Positions 9,043-16,570 of a stretch of DNA of 64,000 nt are shown here, in pieces. A program made the position numbers and the translations under genes. The notes below the pieces were generated by a model. That model did not search any database. It was not told the DNA's origin and was given only the letters and a program-made list of their open reading frames with translations. Numbering within the stretch: position 1 is the stretch's first letter; every line of letters begins with the position of its first letter. Source of the stretch: an uncultured Muribaculaceae bacterium (GTDB lineage Bacteria > Bacteroidota > Bacteroidia > Bacteroidales > Muribaculaceae); assembly GCA_947628305.1 (NCBI GenBank), contig CANQZG010000010.1, positions 62,001 through 126,000 on the forward strand, read 5' to 3'.

Positions 9043-9050
9043 CAAAGTTA
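9043..9050 (-). promoter_or_regulatory. -7 element of the tRNA-Arg promoter
   Basis: The minus strand reads TAACTTTG, a TAnnTTTG match 57 bp upstream of the tRNA-Arg 5' end. Confidence 0.5.
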
Positions 9051-9095
9051 ATGTTTCCACGCGAAACGGCCAAATCATCATGACCGGGCGTGAGG

Positions 9096-10490
9096 TTAAA
9101 ATGCGTTTTTGTCGTTGAAAAATGCGTTGAGAACCGTACGGCTTATGATTTTGATGTCAAGGAACACCGACCAGTTCTCGATGTACCAGACATCATACTC
9201 GACGCGTTTCTCCATTTGCCATAGTTCGCGGGTTTGCCCGCGCAGACCGTTTATTTGAGCCCAGCCCGTGATGCCCGGTTTTATTTCATGTCGCATCATG
9301 TACTTGTCGATGAGTTTGCGGTAGTCCTCGGTGTGTTTCAGCATGTGGGGACGCGGGCCGACAACCGACATGTCCCCGGTGAACACATTGATGAACTGTG
9401 GCAGTTCGTCAAGGCTTGTGCGACGCAGGAAATCGCCAAGACGTGTCTTGCGGGGGTCGTTGCGGGATGCCTGTAGCGTGTCGCTTTCGGTGTTTACACG
9501 CATCGTCCTGAACTTCAGGCATGTAAACTCCGAGCCTTTATACCCTGTGCGTTTCTGTCTGAAAAACACCGGGCCGGGGGATGTCACTTTGATTGCGATT
9601 GCAATCGGGATGAAGATTATCGGTGACAACGCCAGGAAAAATGATGAGAACGTCAGGTCAAAGGCGCGTTTAAACATGCGGTTGCGCAATGAACTTAGCG
9701 GGGTGTTCCTGACGGCGAGCACAGGAATCGAGCCTATGGAGTCAAGCTGCAGGGTCTTGTTGAAGTACCTCGACATCTGCGGGACATAGTAGAGGTTGGC
9801 GACATTGTCGGTCGAGGCTTTGAGCGTGGTCTGAATCGCTTCTTCGTTCTCACCTGACATGGTGTAGAATATGTCGTCTATTTTCATTTCCTCTACATAT
9901 CGTTCAAGATTGTCGAGGTCGCCCAGGTAAAGTTCAGGCCAAGGGAAGTCGACAGGACAGTGTCCCGAGAAGAACCCCATCACCTTGTATCCGAATCCCG
10001 CCTCGTTCTCTATTTCGCGGTATAGACGGCGTCCCGTAGTGGCCGTGCCGATGATGACTGCGCGTGAGTAATTGCGGCCTGATTTGCGTATGTGCTTTAT
10101 TATGAGCCGGCAGACGCTCCACCACGCCGGCATTATTATGATGCACAGGCCATAGAACACCACGAAACATCTCCAAGGGATATTGTCGAATTGCAGGAAA
10201 TAGAGCAACAGGATAAAGAAAAGGGCATGTACCGCGATTGTCCTGAATGAATACAGCAACACATCCTCCATTGTGATGGCGCGGACATTGTGGATGCGTT
10301 TTGTCAGGTATGCGGCAGGGATATATGCGACACTCACGAGAAGCCACACGGTGCGGGAACGGTCTGACACGAAATCGGGTGTCAATACCGTGGAAAGCAG
10401 GAACACGATGTTGACAGCGATAAAATCGGTCAGGGTCAATATGTTGCCGAGGTATCGTCCGTATTTCCCTCTTTGGATTGCCTTGGTCAT
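9096..10490 (-). CDS. Polyprenyl-phosphate glycosyl-1-phosphate transferase (WbaP/WcaJ-type)
   Basis: The 464-residue inner-membrane enzyme has an N-terminal block of four to five membrane segments (about residues 15-140). A Rossmann-like CoA-binding-type domain follows (AVIIGTATTGRRL), then another membrane segment and the bacterial sugar transferase domain from about residue 270. That domain shows KRAFDLTFSSF, PVFFRQKRTGYKG, CLKFRTMRV, RRTSLDELPQF and GDMSVVGPRPH. Such enzymes move a hexose-1-phosphate from a UDP-sugar to undecaprenyl phosphate, starting capsule or exopolysaccharide repeat units. It stands alone here, with no other capsule genes beside it; a CpsB-like phosphatase lies at 30754. 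The exact sugar cannot be told from sequence. Confidence 0.93.
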   Translation of the reverse strand: MTKAIQRGKYGRYLGNILTLTDFIAVNIVFLLSTVLTPDFVSDRSRTVWLLVSVAYIPAAYLTKRIHNVRAITMEDVLLYSFRTIAVHALFFILLLYFLQFDNIPWRCFVVFYGLCIIIMPAWWSVCRLIIKHIRKSGRNYSRAVIIGTATTGRRLYREIENEAGFGYKVMGFFSGHCPVDFPWPELYLGDLDNLERYVEEMKIDDIFYTMSGENEEAIQTTLKASTDNVANLYYVPQMSRYFNKTLQLDSIGSIPVLAVRNTPLSSLRNRMFKRAFDLTFSSFFLALSPIIFIPIAIAIKVTSPGPVFFRQKRTGYKGSEFTCLKFRTMRVNTESDTLQASRNDPRKTRLGDFLRRTSLDELPQFINVFTGDMSVVGPRPHMLKHTEDYRKLIDKYMMRHEIKPGITGWAQINGLRGQTRELWQMEKRVEYDVWYIENWSVFLDIKIISRTVLNAFFNDKNAF

Positions 10491-10538
10491 CCGTTGTGGG
10501 TTGTGTATGTAATGTGTATATTGGTTAGAGGTGGCAAA

Positions 10539-10570
10539 ATATGAGGGCGCACAAAACTACGCCCTCATAT
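10539..10570 (-). terminator. Terminator of the DUF349 gene
   Basis: ATATGAGGGCG at 10539-10549 pairs perfectly with 10560-10570 (11 bp, 10-nt loop). On the minus strand the stem runs into TTTTG. It lies about 20 bp beyond the DUF349 stop and before the sugar transferase start. Confidence 0.65.
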
Positions 10571-10590
10571 CGGTGGCTGTGGTGATGTCG

Positions 10591-12468
10591 TCAGATTTTC
10601 TGGTCGATGACCTCGATTTTCTTACGGAGGTCTTCGATGTCGTCCTTGAGACGTTGGATTTTACGTTCCATGTCACGCATCATCGAATCCCCGCTCTTGG
10701 ACTTGGAACTAAAGAATCCGAGGTTGTTCTCGTAGGTCTGAAGGTCGGACTTGCGCTGTTCGTAGGCGCGTACAAGGCGTTCGCGTTCCCGGTAGAGTTT
10801 GTTCTCGTCGCCGTCCATCCGGCTAATCGAGCTTTCAAAGTTTTCCATACGTGCGCGTGACCGACTGATGTCGAGACTGTCATAAATGGCATCCACGACC
10901 TTGCGGTATTCATCATAAACTTTGTCTTTCTCGTGGAAGGGGACGTGGCCTGTCTGTTGCCACTCGGCCTGAAGTTCGCGTGTGGTCTTGAGTATCTCGT
11001 CCCGTGAGCCTTCGGTGTCGATTTGCTTCAGACGTTCGATAATGTCGCGTTTGGCTTTAAGGTTGGCCTGTTCGGCCTTGCGTGTGCCCGATGTGTTTTT
11101 CTTCTTCTGTTCGAAGAAATAGTCGCAGGCATCGAGGAAACGCCGCCACACGGCATCGCTGTGTTTCTTGGCGACGGTGCCTATTGTCTTCCACTCTTTC
11201 TGCATTGCGACGAATTCATCGGTGGCTTTTCGCCAGTCGGTGCTGTCTTTCAGGGCTTCGGCGCGTTCACACAGGGCGGTTTTCTTGGCGAGGTTCTCGG
11301 CCAGCGAATCCTTCATCTGTCTGAAGAACTCGGCTTTCTGTTCAAAGAACCTGTCACATGTCTGGCGGAAGCGGGCAAACAGGGCGTTATTCATCTTGCG
11401 TGATGCGAACCCGAGTTTTTTCCAGTCTTCCTGGGCCTGCATTATCTCTTTTGTCATGGAGTCCCATGCCGAATAGGTTTTCAGGCCGGAGAAATCGAGG
11501 GCCTCGACGCGTTCACATATCGCTGTCTTGGCGGCCTCGTTCTCGCGTTCACGTGCCTTGCGCTCCTCAAAGTGGGCTTGGTAACGCTTGTTGACAAGGG
11601 CCGATGCGTCCTTGAACTGTTGCCATATTTCCTCCCTGACCTCCTTGGACACCGGGCCTATCTCGCGCCATTTGTCATGAAGTTCCTGTAGCCTTTTAAA
11701 CGCGGTGATGACATCGGCCTCATCGTTGAGTTTGCATGCCTCGTCGATTATCAATTGCTTCTCGGCAAGATTTTTCTTGAAATCATAGTCGCGAAGTTCC
11801 TTGTTTATTTTGTGTTGGTCGTAGAAGTGTTCCACGGCCTCCTGGAACGACTTCCACAGGTCGGCGGCGACTGTCGGCGACACTTCGCCTATCTCCTTGA
11901 ACGCGGTTTGCAGTTCCTTTACACGCGGAAAATGGCGGTGTACATTGTCGGTGTCCTCGCTCATCGAGTTGATTTCGGCGACAATTTCACGCTTGCGTTC
12001 ATAGTTTTTCTCGCGCTCGGCATCGATTGCAGCGCGGTGTTCGGCTTTTTTGGTCTTTATGGTGTTGAGCAGTTCCTTGAATTTTTCCTCATCGGCGTCG
12101 GGTAGGGGTGCGAATGCACTTTCCTCGTTGCCTTTGGCAAGGAATTCTTCTTTCTCCCGGCGCAATTCTTCGTGGCGCATGGCGTAGAACAACTGCTTGA
12201 ACCGTGAAATATCCTCTGTCGCAATCTCGGCGGCGTCACGGGCGGCCAAAAGTTCAAGTTCCCCGATTATATCAGCCTTTGATGTCGCCACGGGCGTGGT
12301 CTCCGCTGAATCATCAGTGACCACGACAGCGTCTTCACTGTTGTCTTGGGGTTGATTGCATTTTTCTTCGGCGGCTACTACACTTTCGGTAGTCTCCGGT
12401 GTCAGGGTTGTCTCCTTGCCGAATTCAGTGTTTTCCGGTAGGGTTGAGGACAGTTCACAGGGTTCCAT
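10591..12468 (-). CDS. DUF349-domain coiled-coil protein
   Basis: The 625-residue, highly charged cytoplasmic protein contains several tandem DUF349 repeats. Their shared pattern is a helix followed by W+xIGxVxK, for example WREIGPVSKEVREEIWQQF, WKKLGFASRKMNNALFARF, WKTIGTVAKKHSDAVWRRF and WQQTGHVPFHEKDKVYDEY. The N-terminal 80 residues are acidic and low in complexity, and the C-terminus ends in a coiled coil. There is no signal peptide. DUF349 proteins are widespread in Bacteroidota and their biochemical role is not established. The gene is monocistronic, with a -7 element at 12496-12503 and its own terminator. Confidence 0.88.
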   Translation of the reverse strand: MEPCELSSTLPENTEFGKETTLTPETTESVVAAEEKCNQPQDNSEDAVVVTDDSAETTPVATSKADIIGELELLAARDAAEIATEDISRFKQLFYAMRHEELRREKEEFLAKGNEESAFAPLPDADEEKFKELLNTIKTKKAEHRAAIDAEREKNYERKREIVAEINSMSEDTDNVHRHFPRVKELQTAFKEIGEVSPTVAADLWKSFQEAVEHFYDQHKINKELRDYDFKKNLAEKQLIIDEACKLNDEADVITAFKRLQELHDKWREIGPVSKEVREEIWQQFKDASALVNKRYQAHFEERKARERENEAAKTAICERVEALDFSGLKTYSAWDSMTKEIMQAQEDWKKLGFASRKMNNALFARFRQTCDRFFEQKAEFFRQMKDSLAENLAKKTALCERAEALKDSTDWRKATDEFVAMQKEWKTIGTVAKKHSDAVWRRFLDACDYFFEQKKKNTSGTRKAEQANLKAKRDIIERLKQIDTEGSRDEILKTTRELQAEWQQTGHVPFHEKDKVYDEYRKVVDAIYDSLDISRSRARMENFESSISRMDGDENKLYRERERLVRAYEQRKSDLQTYENNLGFFSSKSKSGDSMMRDMERKIQRLKDDIEDLRKKIEVIDQKI

Positions 12469-12495
12469 AATCGAATTTCTAAGTTAAAGAATCCC

Positions 12496-12503
12496 CAAAT
12501 TTA
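12496..12503 (-). promoter_or_regulatory. -7 element of the DUF349 gene
   Basis: The minus strand reads TAAATTTG, 27 bp upstream of the ATG at 12468. No clear -33 TTTG was found at the standard distance. Confidence 0.45.
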
Positions 12504-12584
12504 GCAAATATTTTGTATAGATTGGCTTTTTGTCAATAAAATTTGGTGTTTAGAGTGCATTTGCTTTTAACAGTAAACAGGCTC

Positions 12585-12977
12585 TTAGTCCATCTCGGAG
12601 ATTGCATTTTCAAGAAATTCGGCCGCATCGGCCACGCAATCGTTGCATTGGCGCAGTGGGCAACGGGTCTTGATTCCTTTAAGCTGGTTGCATATTGTTG
12701 ATTGGTTGCGTTGCTTGAATTTTGTCATGACCCCTTTCATGGCCGCCATGGCCTTTGCGCGGTCATGTGTCTTCATGCCGAGGATTATGCCTGCCCCGAC
12801 CAGTGCGCCACATGTACCTTCCATATTGCCCATCCCGACACCGAATGCGTTGGTGACGTCACGCATTGTCTCCTCATCCATGTCCACGATGTCACAATAG
12901 GTGCATGCCACCGCCTGGGCGCAGTTGTATCGTCCGCTTGCCTTCTTCTCGAATGCTTGTTGTATCCTTGATTCCAT
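12585..12977 (-). CDS. C_GCAxxG_C_C family redox/metal protein
   Basis: The 130-residue cytoplasmic protein belongs to the C_GCAxxG_C_C family (TIGR01909 type). Conserved cysteines occur in GRYNCAQAV, in the glycine-rich GTCGALVGAGIILG, and in the C-terminal cluster KTRCPLRQCNDCVADA. Members are thought to bind a metal or Fe-S cluster and often sit near electron-transfer genes, but the function is unproven. The start is the ATG at 12977 (MESRIQQAFEKK). The longer frame from 13004 would place translation inside the -7 promoter element at 12994-13001. The gene is divergent from the GH127 gene. Confidence 0.85.
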   Translation of the reverse strand: MESRIQQAFEKKASGRYNCAQAVACTYCDIVDMDEETMRDVTNAFGVGMGNMEGTCGALVGAGIILGMKTHDRAKAMAAMKGVMTKFKQRNQSTICNQLKGIKTRCPLRQCNDCVADAAEFLENAISEMD

Positions 12978-12993
12978 TTTTCTCTTTTTGATG

Positions 12994-13001
12994 CAAAAGT
13001 A
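12994..13001 (-). promoter_or_regulatory. -7 element of the C_GCAxxG_C_C gene
   Basis: The minus strand reads TACTTTTG, a TAnnTTTG match 16 bp upstream of the chosen ATG at 12977. It decides the start of that gene. Confidence 0.55.
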
Positions 13002-13043
13002 CAAACAATAAGTATAAATGTGGATATGTACGTATTAAAATGT

Positions 13044-14972
13044 ATGATGAAACATAAATTCGGACTATTTTTGTTTGCAATTATGATGCTGCCGTCGGCG
13101 GTGTCGGGGCAGTCGGTTTATCCCGGACAGCATAGTGGAAAGATGAAGGTCGAGACCATCGTGCCGCTGAAGGCACGGGCGTTTGACCTTAAGGACGTAA
13201 GGCTGTTGCCTGGCCGTGTCCGTGACAATCTTGAACGTGACTCGGCGTGGATGGTGAACATCTCGGTGAACCGTCTGTTGCATAGTTTCCGTAATAACGC
13301 GGGAGTGTTCGCCGGCCTTGAGGGTGGATATGAGAGTGTCAGGAAGCTCGGGGGATGGGAATCGCTCGATTGTGACCTACGCGGTCATACGACAGGGCAT
13401 CTTCTGTCGGCCTACGGCCTGATGTATGCCGCGACCGGGGACAGCATATTTAAATTGAAAGGGGATTCCCTTGTCGCAGGGTTGGCCGAGGTGCAGACGG
13501 CTCTTGGCCCGGAAGGCTATCTAAGCGCTTTTCCCGAGGAGCTAATCAACCGCAATCTTCGTGGCAAGAGCGTGTGGGCACCGTGGTATACGCTGCACAA
13601 ACTCCTATCGGGACTAATAGACCAATATCTATATGCCGACAACAGGCAGGCTCTCGATGTCGTTACAAGGATGGGCGAGTGGGCCTACAGTAAACTCATC
13701 GGACAAACCGAGGAGACCCGCCGTCTTATGTTGCGCAACGAGTTCGGCGGTTGTAACGAGGCGTTCTATAACCTGTATGCCGTTACCGGGGATAAGCGGT
13801 TTGAAGAACTGGCACGATACTTTTATCATAACGATGTAATAGACCCGCTTCGCGACGGGGATTTCAATATGGGGACGAAACACACCAACACATTCATCCC
13901 CAAAGTCATTGGCGAGGCGCGTAATTATGAACTGAATGATGATGGCGCAAGCCGTCGCATCGCCACCGATTTCTGGGATTGCATGATTGACCGCCACACG
14001 TTTGCCACGGGGTCAAGTAGCCAGAAGGAGCATTATTTTGACCCGTCTAAGTTCTCGAAGTTCATCAACGGGTACACCGGCGAGACATGTTGCACCTATA
14101 ATATGTTGAAACTCTCGCGGCACTTGTTCTGCTGGGAGGCGTCGGCACGTGTCGCCGATTATTATGAACGGGCGTTGTACAACCATATCCTTGCACAGCA
14201 GGACACGACATCGGGGATGGTGTGCTATTTCCTGCCGTTGCTAAGCGGGTCCTATAAAGTCTATTCCACGCCCGAGCAATCGTTCTGGTGTTGTGTTGGC
14301 AGCGGGTTCGAGAGCCATGCCAAGTATGCCGAGGCGATATATTATCACAGTGATGACGAGCTGTTTGTCAATCTCTTTATCCCATCCCGTCTGTCCTGGA
14401 ACGAAAAAGGGTTGACGTTGACACAGTCCACGTCGTTTCCCGAGTCGGACAAGACTGTGCTGACGATAGATGATGCCCCGTCAGGTGCGCTCAAGCTGTC
14501 ATTGCGCTATCCCTCGTGGAGCGGGAAGCCTGTCGTCAAGGTCAATGGAAAGAAAGTGGCGGTGAAAGCGTCCCCGTCATCCTACATGACCATATCACGC
14601 CGTTGGAGCAAGGGTGACCGCATAGAGGTCACATATCCCATGTCGCTGCATGTCGAGACCACACCCGACGACCCGAAACGAGGCGCGTTACTCTATGGGC
14701 CGGTCGTCCTTGCCGGTGACCTTGGCACCGAAGGGATGGAGTCGCCCGCGCCGTTCTCTGACCCGACCGTGCGCAATGATTATTACACATATAATTATAG
14801 GATACCCGAGGGGTTGGACACAACCTTAGACATAGACCTGCGCAATCCCTCGGCATCGGTTAGGCGTGACGGTGGCGTTGGACTGCATTTCAGGTCATCA
14901 AGAGGACAGAAAATCGTTCCTCTATATGACGCGCATCGTTGTCGATATGTGGTTTATTGGGATTTGAGATGA
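13044..14972 (+). CDS. GH127-family glycoside hydrolase (beta-L-arabinofuranosidase-like), secreted
   Basis: The roughly 642-residue product starts with a signal peptide ending near SAVSGQ and matches glycoside hydrolase family 127 (former DUF1680). Family hallmarks are CDLRGHTTGHLLSAYG, PWYTLHKLLSGLIDQY, the ExC pair in YTGETCCTYNML and the CC pair in FWCCVGSGFESHAKY. In characterised GH127 enzymes a glutamate and three cysteines bind zinc, and one cysteine acts as nucleophile; those residues are all present. The family removes beta-L-arabinofuranose from plant glycans. The ATG at 13044 (or 13047) fits the signal peptide; a GTG start at 13020 is also open. The stop overlaps the next gene in an ATGA, so the two act together. 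Confidence 0.92.
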   Translation: MMKHKFGLFLFAIMMLPSAVSGQSVYPGQHSGKMKVETIVPLKARAFDLKDVRLLPGRVRDNLERDSAWMVNISVNRLLHSFRNNAGVFAGLEGGYESVRKLGGWESLDCDLRGHTTGHLLSAYGLMYAATGDSIFKLKGDSLVAGLAEVQTALGPEGYLSAFPEELINRNLRGKSVWAPWYTLHKLLSGLIDQYLYADNRQALDVVTRMGEWAYSKLIGQTEETRRLMLRNEFGGCNEAFYNLYAVTGDKRFEELARYFYHNDVIDPLRDGDFNMGTKHTNTFIPKVIGEARNYELNDDGASRRIATDFWDCMIDRHTFATGSSSQKEHYFDPSKFSKFINGYTGETCCTYNMLKLSRHLFCWEASARVADYYERALYNHILAQQDTTSGMVCYFLPLLSGSYKVYSTPEQSFWCCVGSGFESHAKYAEAIYYHSDDELFVNLFIPSRLSWNEKGLTLTQSTSFPESDKTVLTIDDAPSGALKLSLRYPSWSGKPVVKVNGKKVAVKASPSSYMTISRRWSKGDRIEVTYPMSLHVETTPDDPKRGALLYGPVVLAGDLGTEGMESPAPFSDPTVRNDYYTYNYRIPEGLDTTLDIDLRNPSASVRRDGGVGLHFRSSRGQKIVPLYDAHRCRYVVYWDLR

Positions 14973-16264
14973 AAAGATTGTTGATTTTGTTTTGCATCGC
15001 TGTCGGTGTGACGGTGATGGGGGCCGATTTCCAATGGGCGGCCAAGATTGAGGGTGTCGTGTCGTCAGAGACCGGCGACTCCCCCGAAGGGTATCTGTGG
15101 ATTCCGCAGGGTTGTAAGAGTGTCAAGGCCTTGATGTTCGCGTTCCAGAATATGAATGAGGAGACTCTATTCAAGATGGAGAGCTTCAGGCAACGAATGT
15201 CGGCGGCGAATGTCGCGTTGCTGTGGATTGCACCTGGGTTCGGTCAGGAATGGGACACCGACCGACAGGACATACAGGGGCCGTTTGACCGTCTCATTGA
15301 TATATTGGCCGTGAAAAGCGGCCATCCCGAATTGGCATCCGTGCCGTTGATTCCGTTCGGTCACTCGGCCCAGGCCACGATGCCATGGAATTTCGCGGCG
15401 TGGAATCCCGGACGCACATTGTGTGTGATTTCCTATCACGGGGACGCGCCCCGGACAAACCTGTGCGGCTATGGTCGCGCCAATGTCGAGTGGGGGCGCA
15501 CGCGCAATATCGACGGTATTCCCGGCCTGATGGTCGAGGGGGAGTATGAATGGTGGGAGGCGCGTATCAACCCGGCGCTTGCGTTCCGCATGATGTACCC
15601 TCGCAGTTGCATTTCATTTCTTGGTGACGCGGGGCGCGGACATTTCGATTTGTCGGAACAGACAGCTGATTATATCGCCCGTTTTATAGAGAAATCGATT
15701 GAAAAACGGCTGTGCAATGATGGATTGAAGCCAATCGACCCCCATGACGGATGGCTGGCGGCGCGTTGGCATCCCGATGAGGGGGACCGTCCGCAGGCCG
15801 CCCCGTTCAATCGGTACAAAGGCTGTCGCCACGAGGCTTTCTGGTATTTTGACGAGGAGATGGCAATGGCGACCGAGGCACGTTACGCCGACACTGACGG
15901 CAAACGTCCCACATGGCTCGGGTTCATCAGCGATGGCGGCTCGCTCTATAGATATAATCCCAAGGGACATTGTAAAATCATTGCTGACATTGTGCCTGAT
16001 AAGGATGATAGTTTCGTGATGACCGCAGTGTTCACCGACAGTACGCGCACCCTCCTATCGGGCGAGCGTGACAATTCCCTTGTCAGGGTGCGTTACGTCA
16101 GCGGGCCTGCCAGGGAGGTCGGTGTCAATCGTTTTGTCATAGACCGGAAACATCCCACATGGAAAAATCCCCGTCGTCGTGGCAAAATCACCTTGTGCGC
16201 CGAGGTACCTTCCGACTCCGTCTATAAAGGCGTGGTACAGGAAATCGAGGTGACGGTTAGATAG
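14969..16264 (+). CDS. Secreted alpha/beta-hydrolase-like protein, translationally coupled to GH127
   Basis: The 431-residue protein begins with a signal peptide (MKRLLILFCIAVGVTVMGA). The first half looks like an alpha/beta hydrolase: a beta strand with ALMFAFQNM, then VALLWIAPGFG, then a nucleophile-elbow-like PFGHSAQATMPWNF (GHSAQ, with serine as candidate nucleophile). A late RGHFDLSEQ could supply the histidine. The last 170 residues look like a beta-rich accessory domain. The frame is open from 14939, but the ATG at 14969 overlaps the GH127 stop in an ATGA and gives a clean signal peptide. Given its partner, it may be a carbohydrate esterase acting on plant arabinan or pectin decorations; that is inference, and I do not recognise a named family. 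Confidence 0.75.
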   Translation: MKRLLILFCIAVGVTVMGADFQWAAKIEGVVSSETGDSPEGYLWIPQGCKSVKALMFAFQNMNEETLFKMESFRQRMSAANVALLWIAPGFGQEWDTDRQDIQGPFDRLIDILAVKSGHPELASVPLIPFGHSAQATMPWNFAAWNPGRTLCVISYHGDAPRTNLCGYGRANVEWGRTRNIDGIPGLMVEGEYEWWEARINPALAFRMMYPRSCISFLGDAGRGHFDLSEQTADYIARFIEKSIEKRLCNDGLKPIDPHDGWLAARWHPDEGDRPQAAPFNRYKGCRHEAFWYFDEEMAMATEARYADTDGKRPTWLGFISDGGSLYRYNPKGHCKIIADIVPDKDDSFVMTAVFTDSTRTLLSGERDNSLVRVRYVSGPAREVGVNRFVIDRKHPTWKNPRRRGKITLCAEVPSDSVYKGVVQEIEVTVR

Positions 16265-16312
16265 GACGGCGTTATCACCGGGTATTGCAAAACTGATGTC
16301 TTATGATAAATC

Positions 16313-16399
16313 GTAGGGACGCGTCAACGGACGCGTCTGGGGGAATAGATGATTGCTAGCCAGTTGTAATGGAGGACGCGCTCGTTGGCGCGTCCCTAT
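16313..16399. repeat. REP pair (GTAG outward) between the hydrolase gene and secDF
   Basis: Element one: GTAG at 16313-16316 abuts a hairpin (stem GGACGCGTC, loop AACG, to 16338). Element two: hairpin at 16374-16395 with CTAT at 16396-16399, a one-base variant of CTAC. The rest of this 306-bp gap holds only the secDF promoter. Confidence 0.8.
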
Positions 16400-16503
16400 G
16401 ATGCCAATATGCGAATTTTTCAATATTCGGAACTAACTCCGACATAATGATGGCATTGTGGAAAAAATCTAGGGTGGATGTGGCTTTAAATCAAGAAATG
16501 TCG

Positions 16504-16511
16504 TATATTTG
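16504..16511 (+). promoter_or_regulatory. -7 element of secDF
   Basis: TATATTTG matches TAnnTTTG and lies 59 bp upstream of the secDF ATG, giving an AT-rich leader of about 55 nt. Confidence 0.45.
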
Positions 16512-16570
16512 CAAGCTGAAAGAATCTCGAAATTTATTAATTAACCAATTTTAACATATTCATCTAACAC

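Noticed and set aside
10552-10559. TAnnTTTG promoter match for the sugar transferase gene
   Set aside because: The match (TAGTTTTG on the minus strand) lies in the loop of the DUF349 terminator and has no -33 element, so it is probably chance.
12978-13004. Longer N-terminus of the C_GCAxxG_C_C protein
   Set aside because: The added codons overlap the -7 promoter element at 12994-13001.
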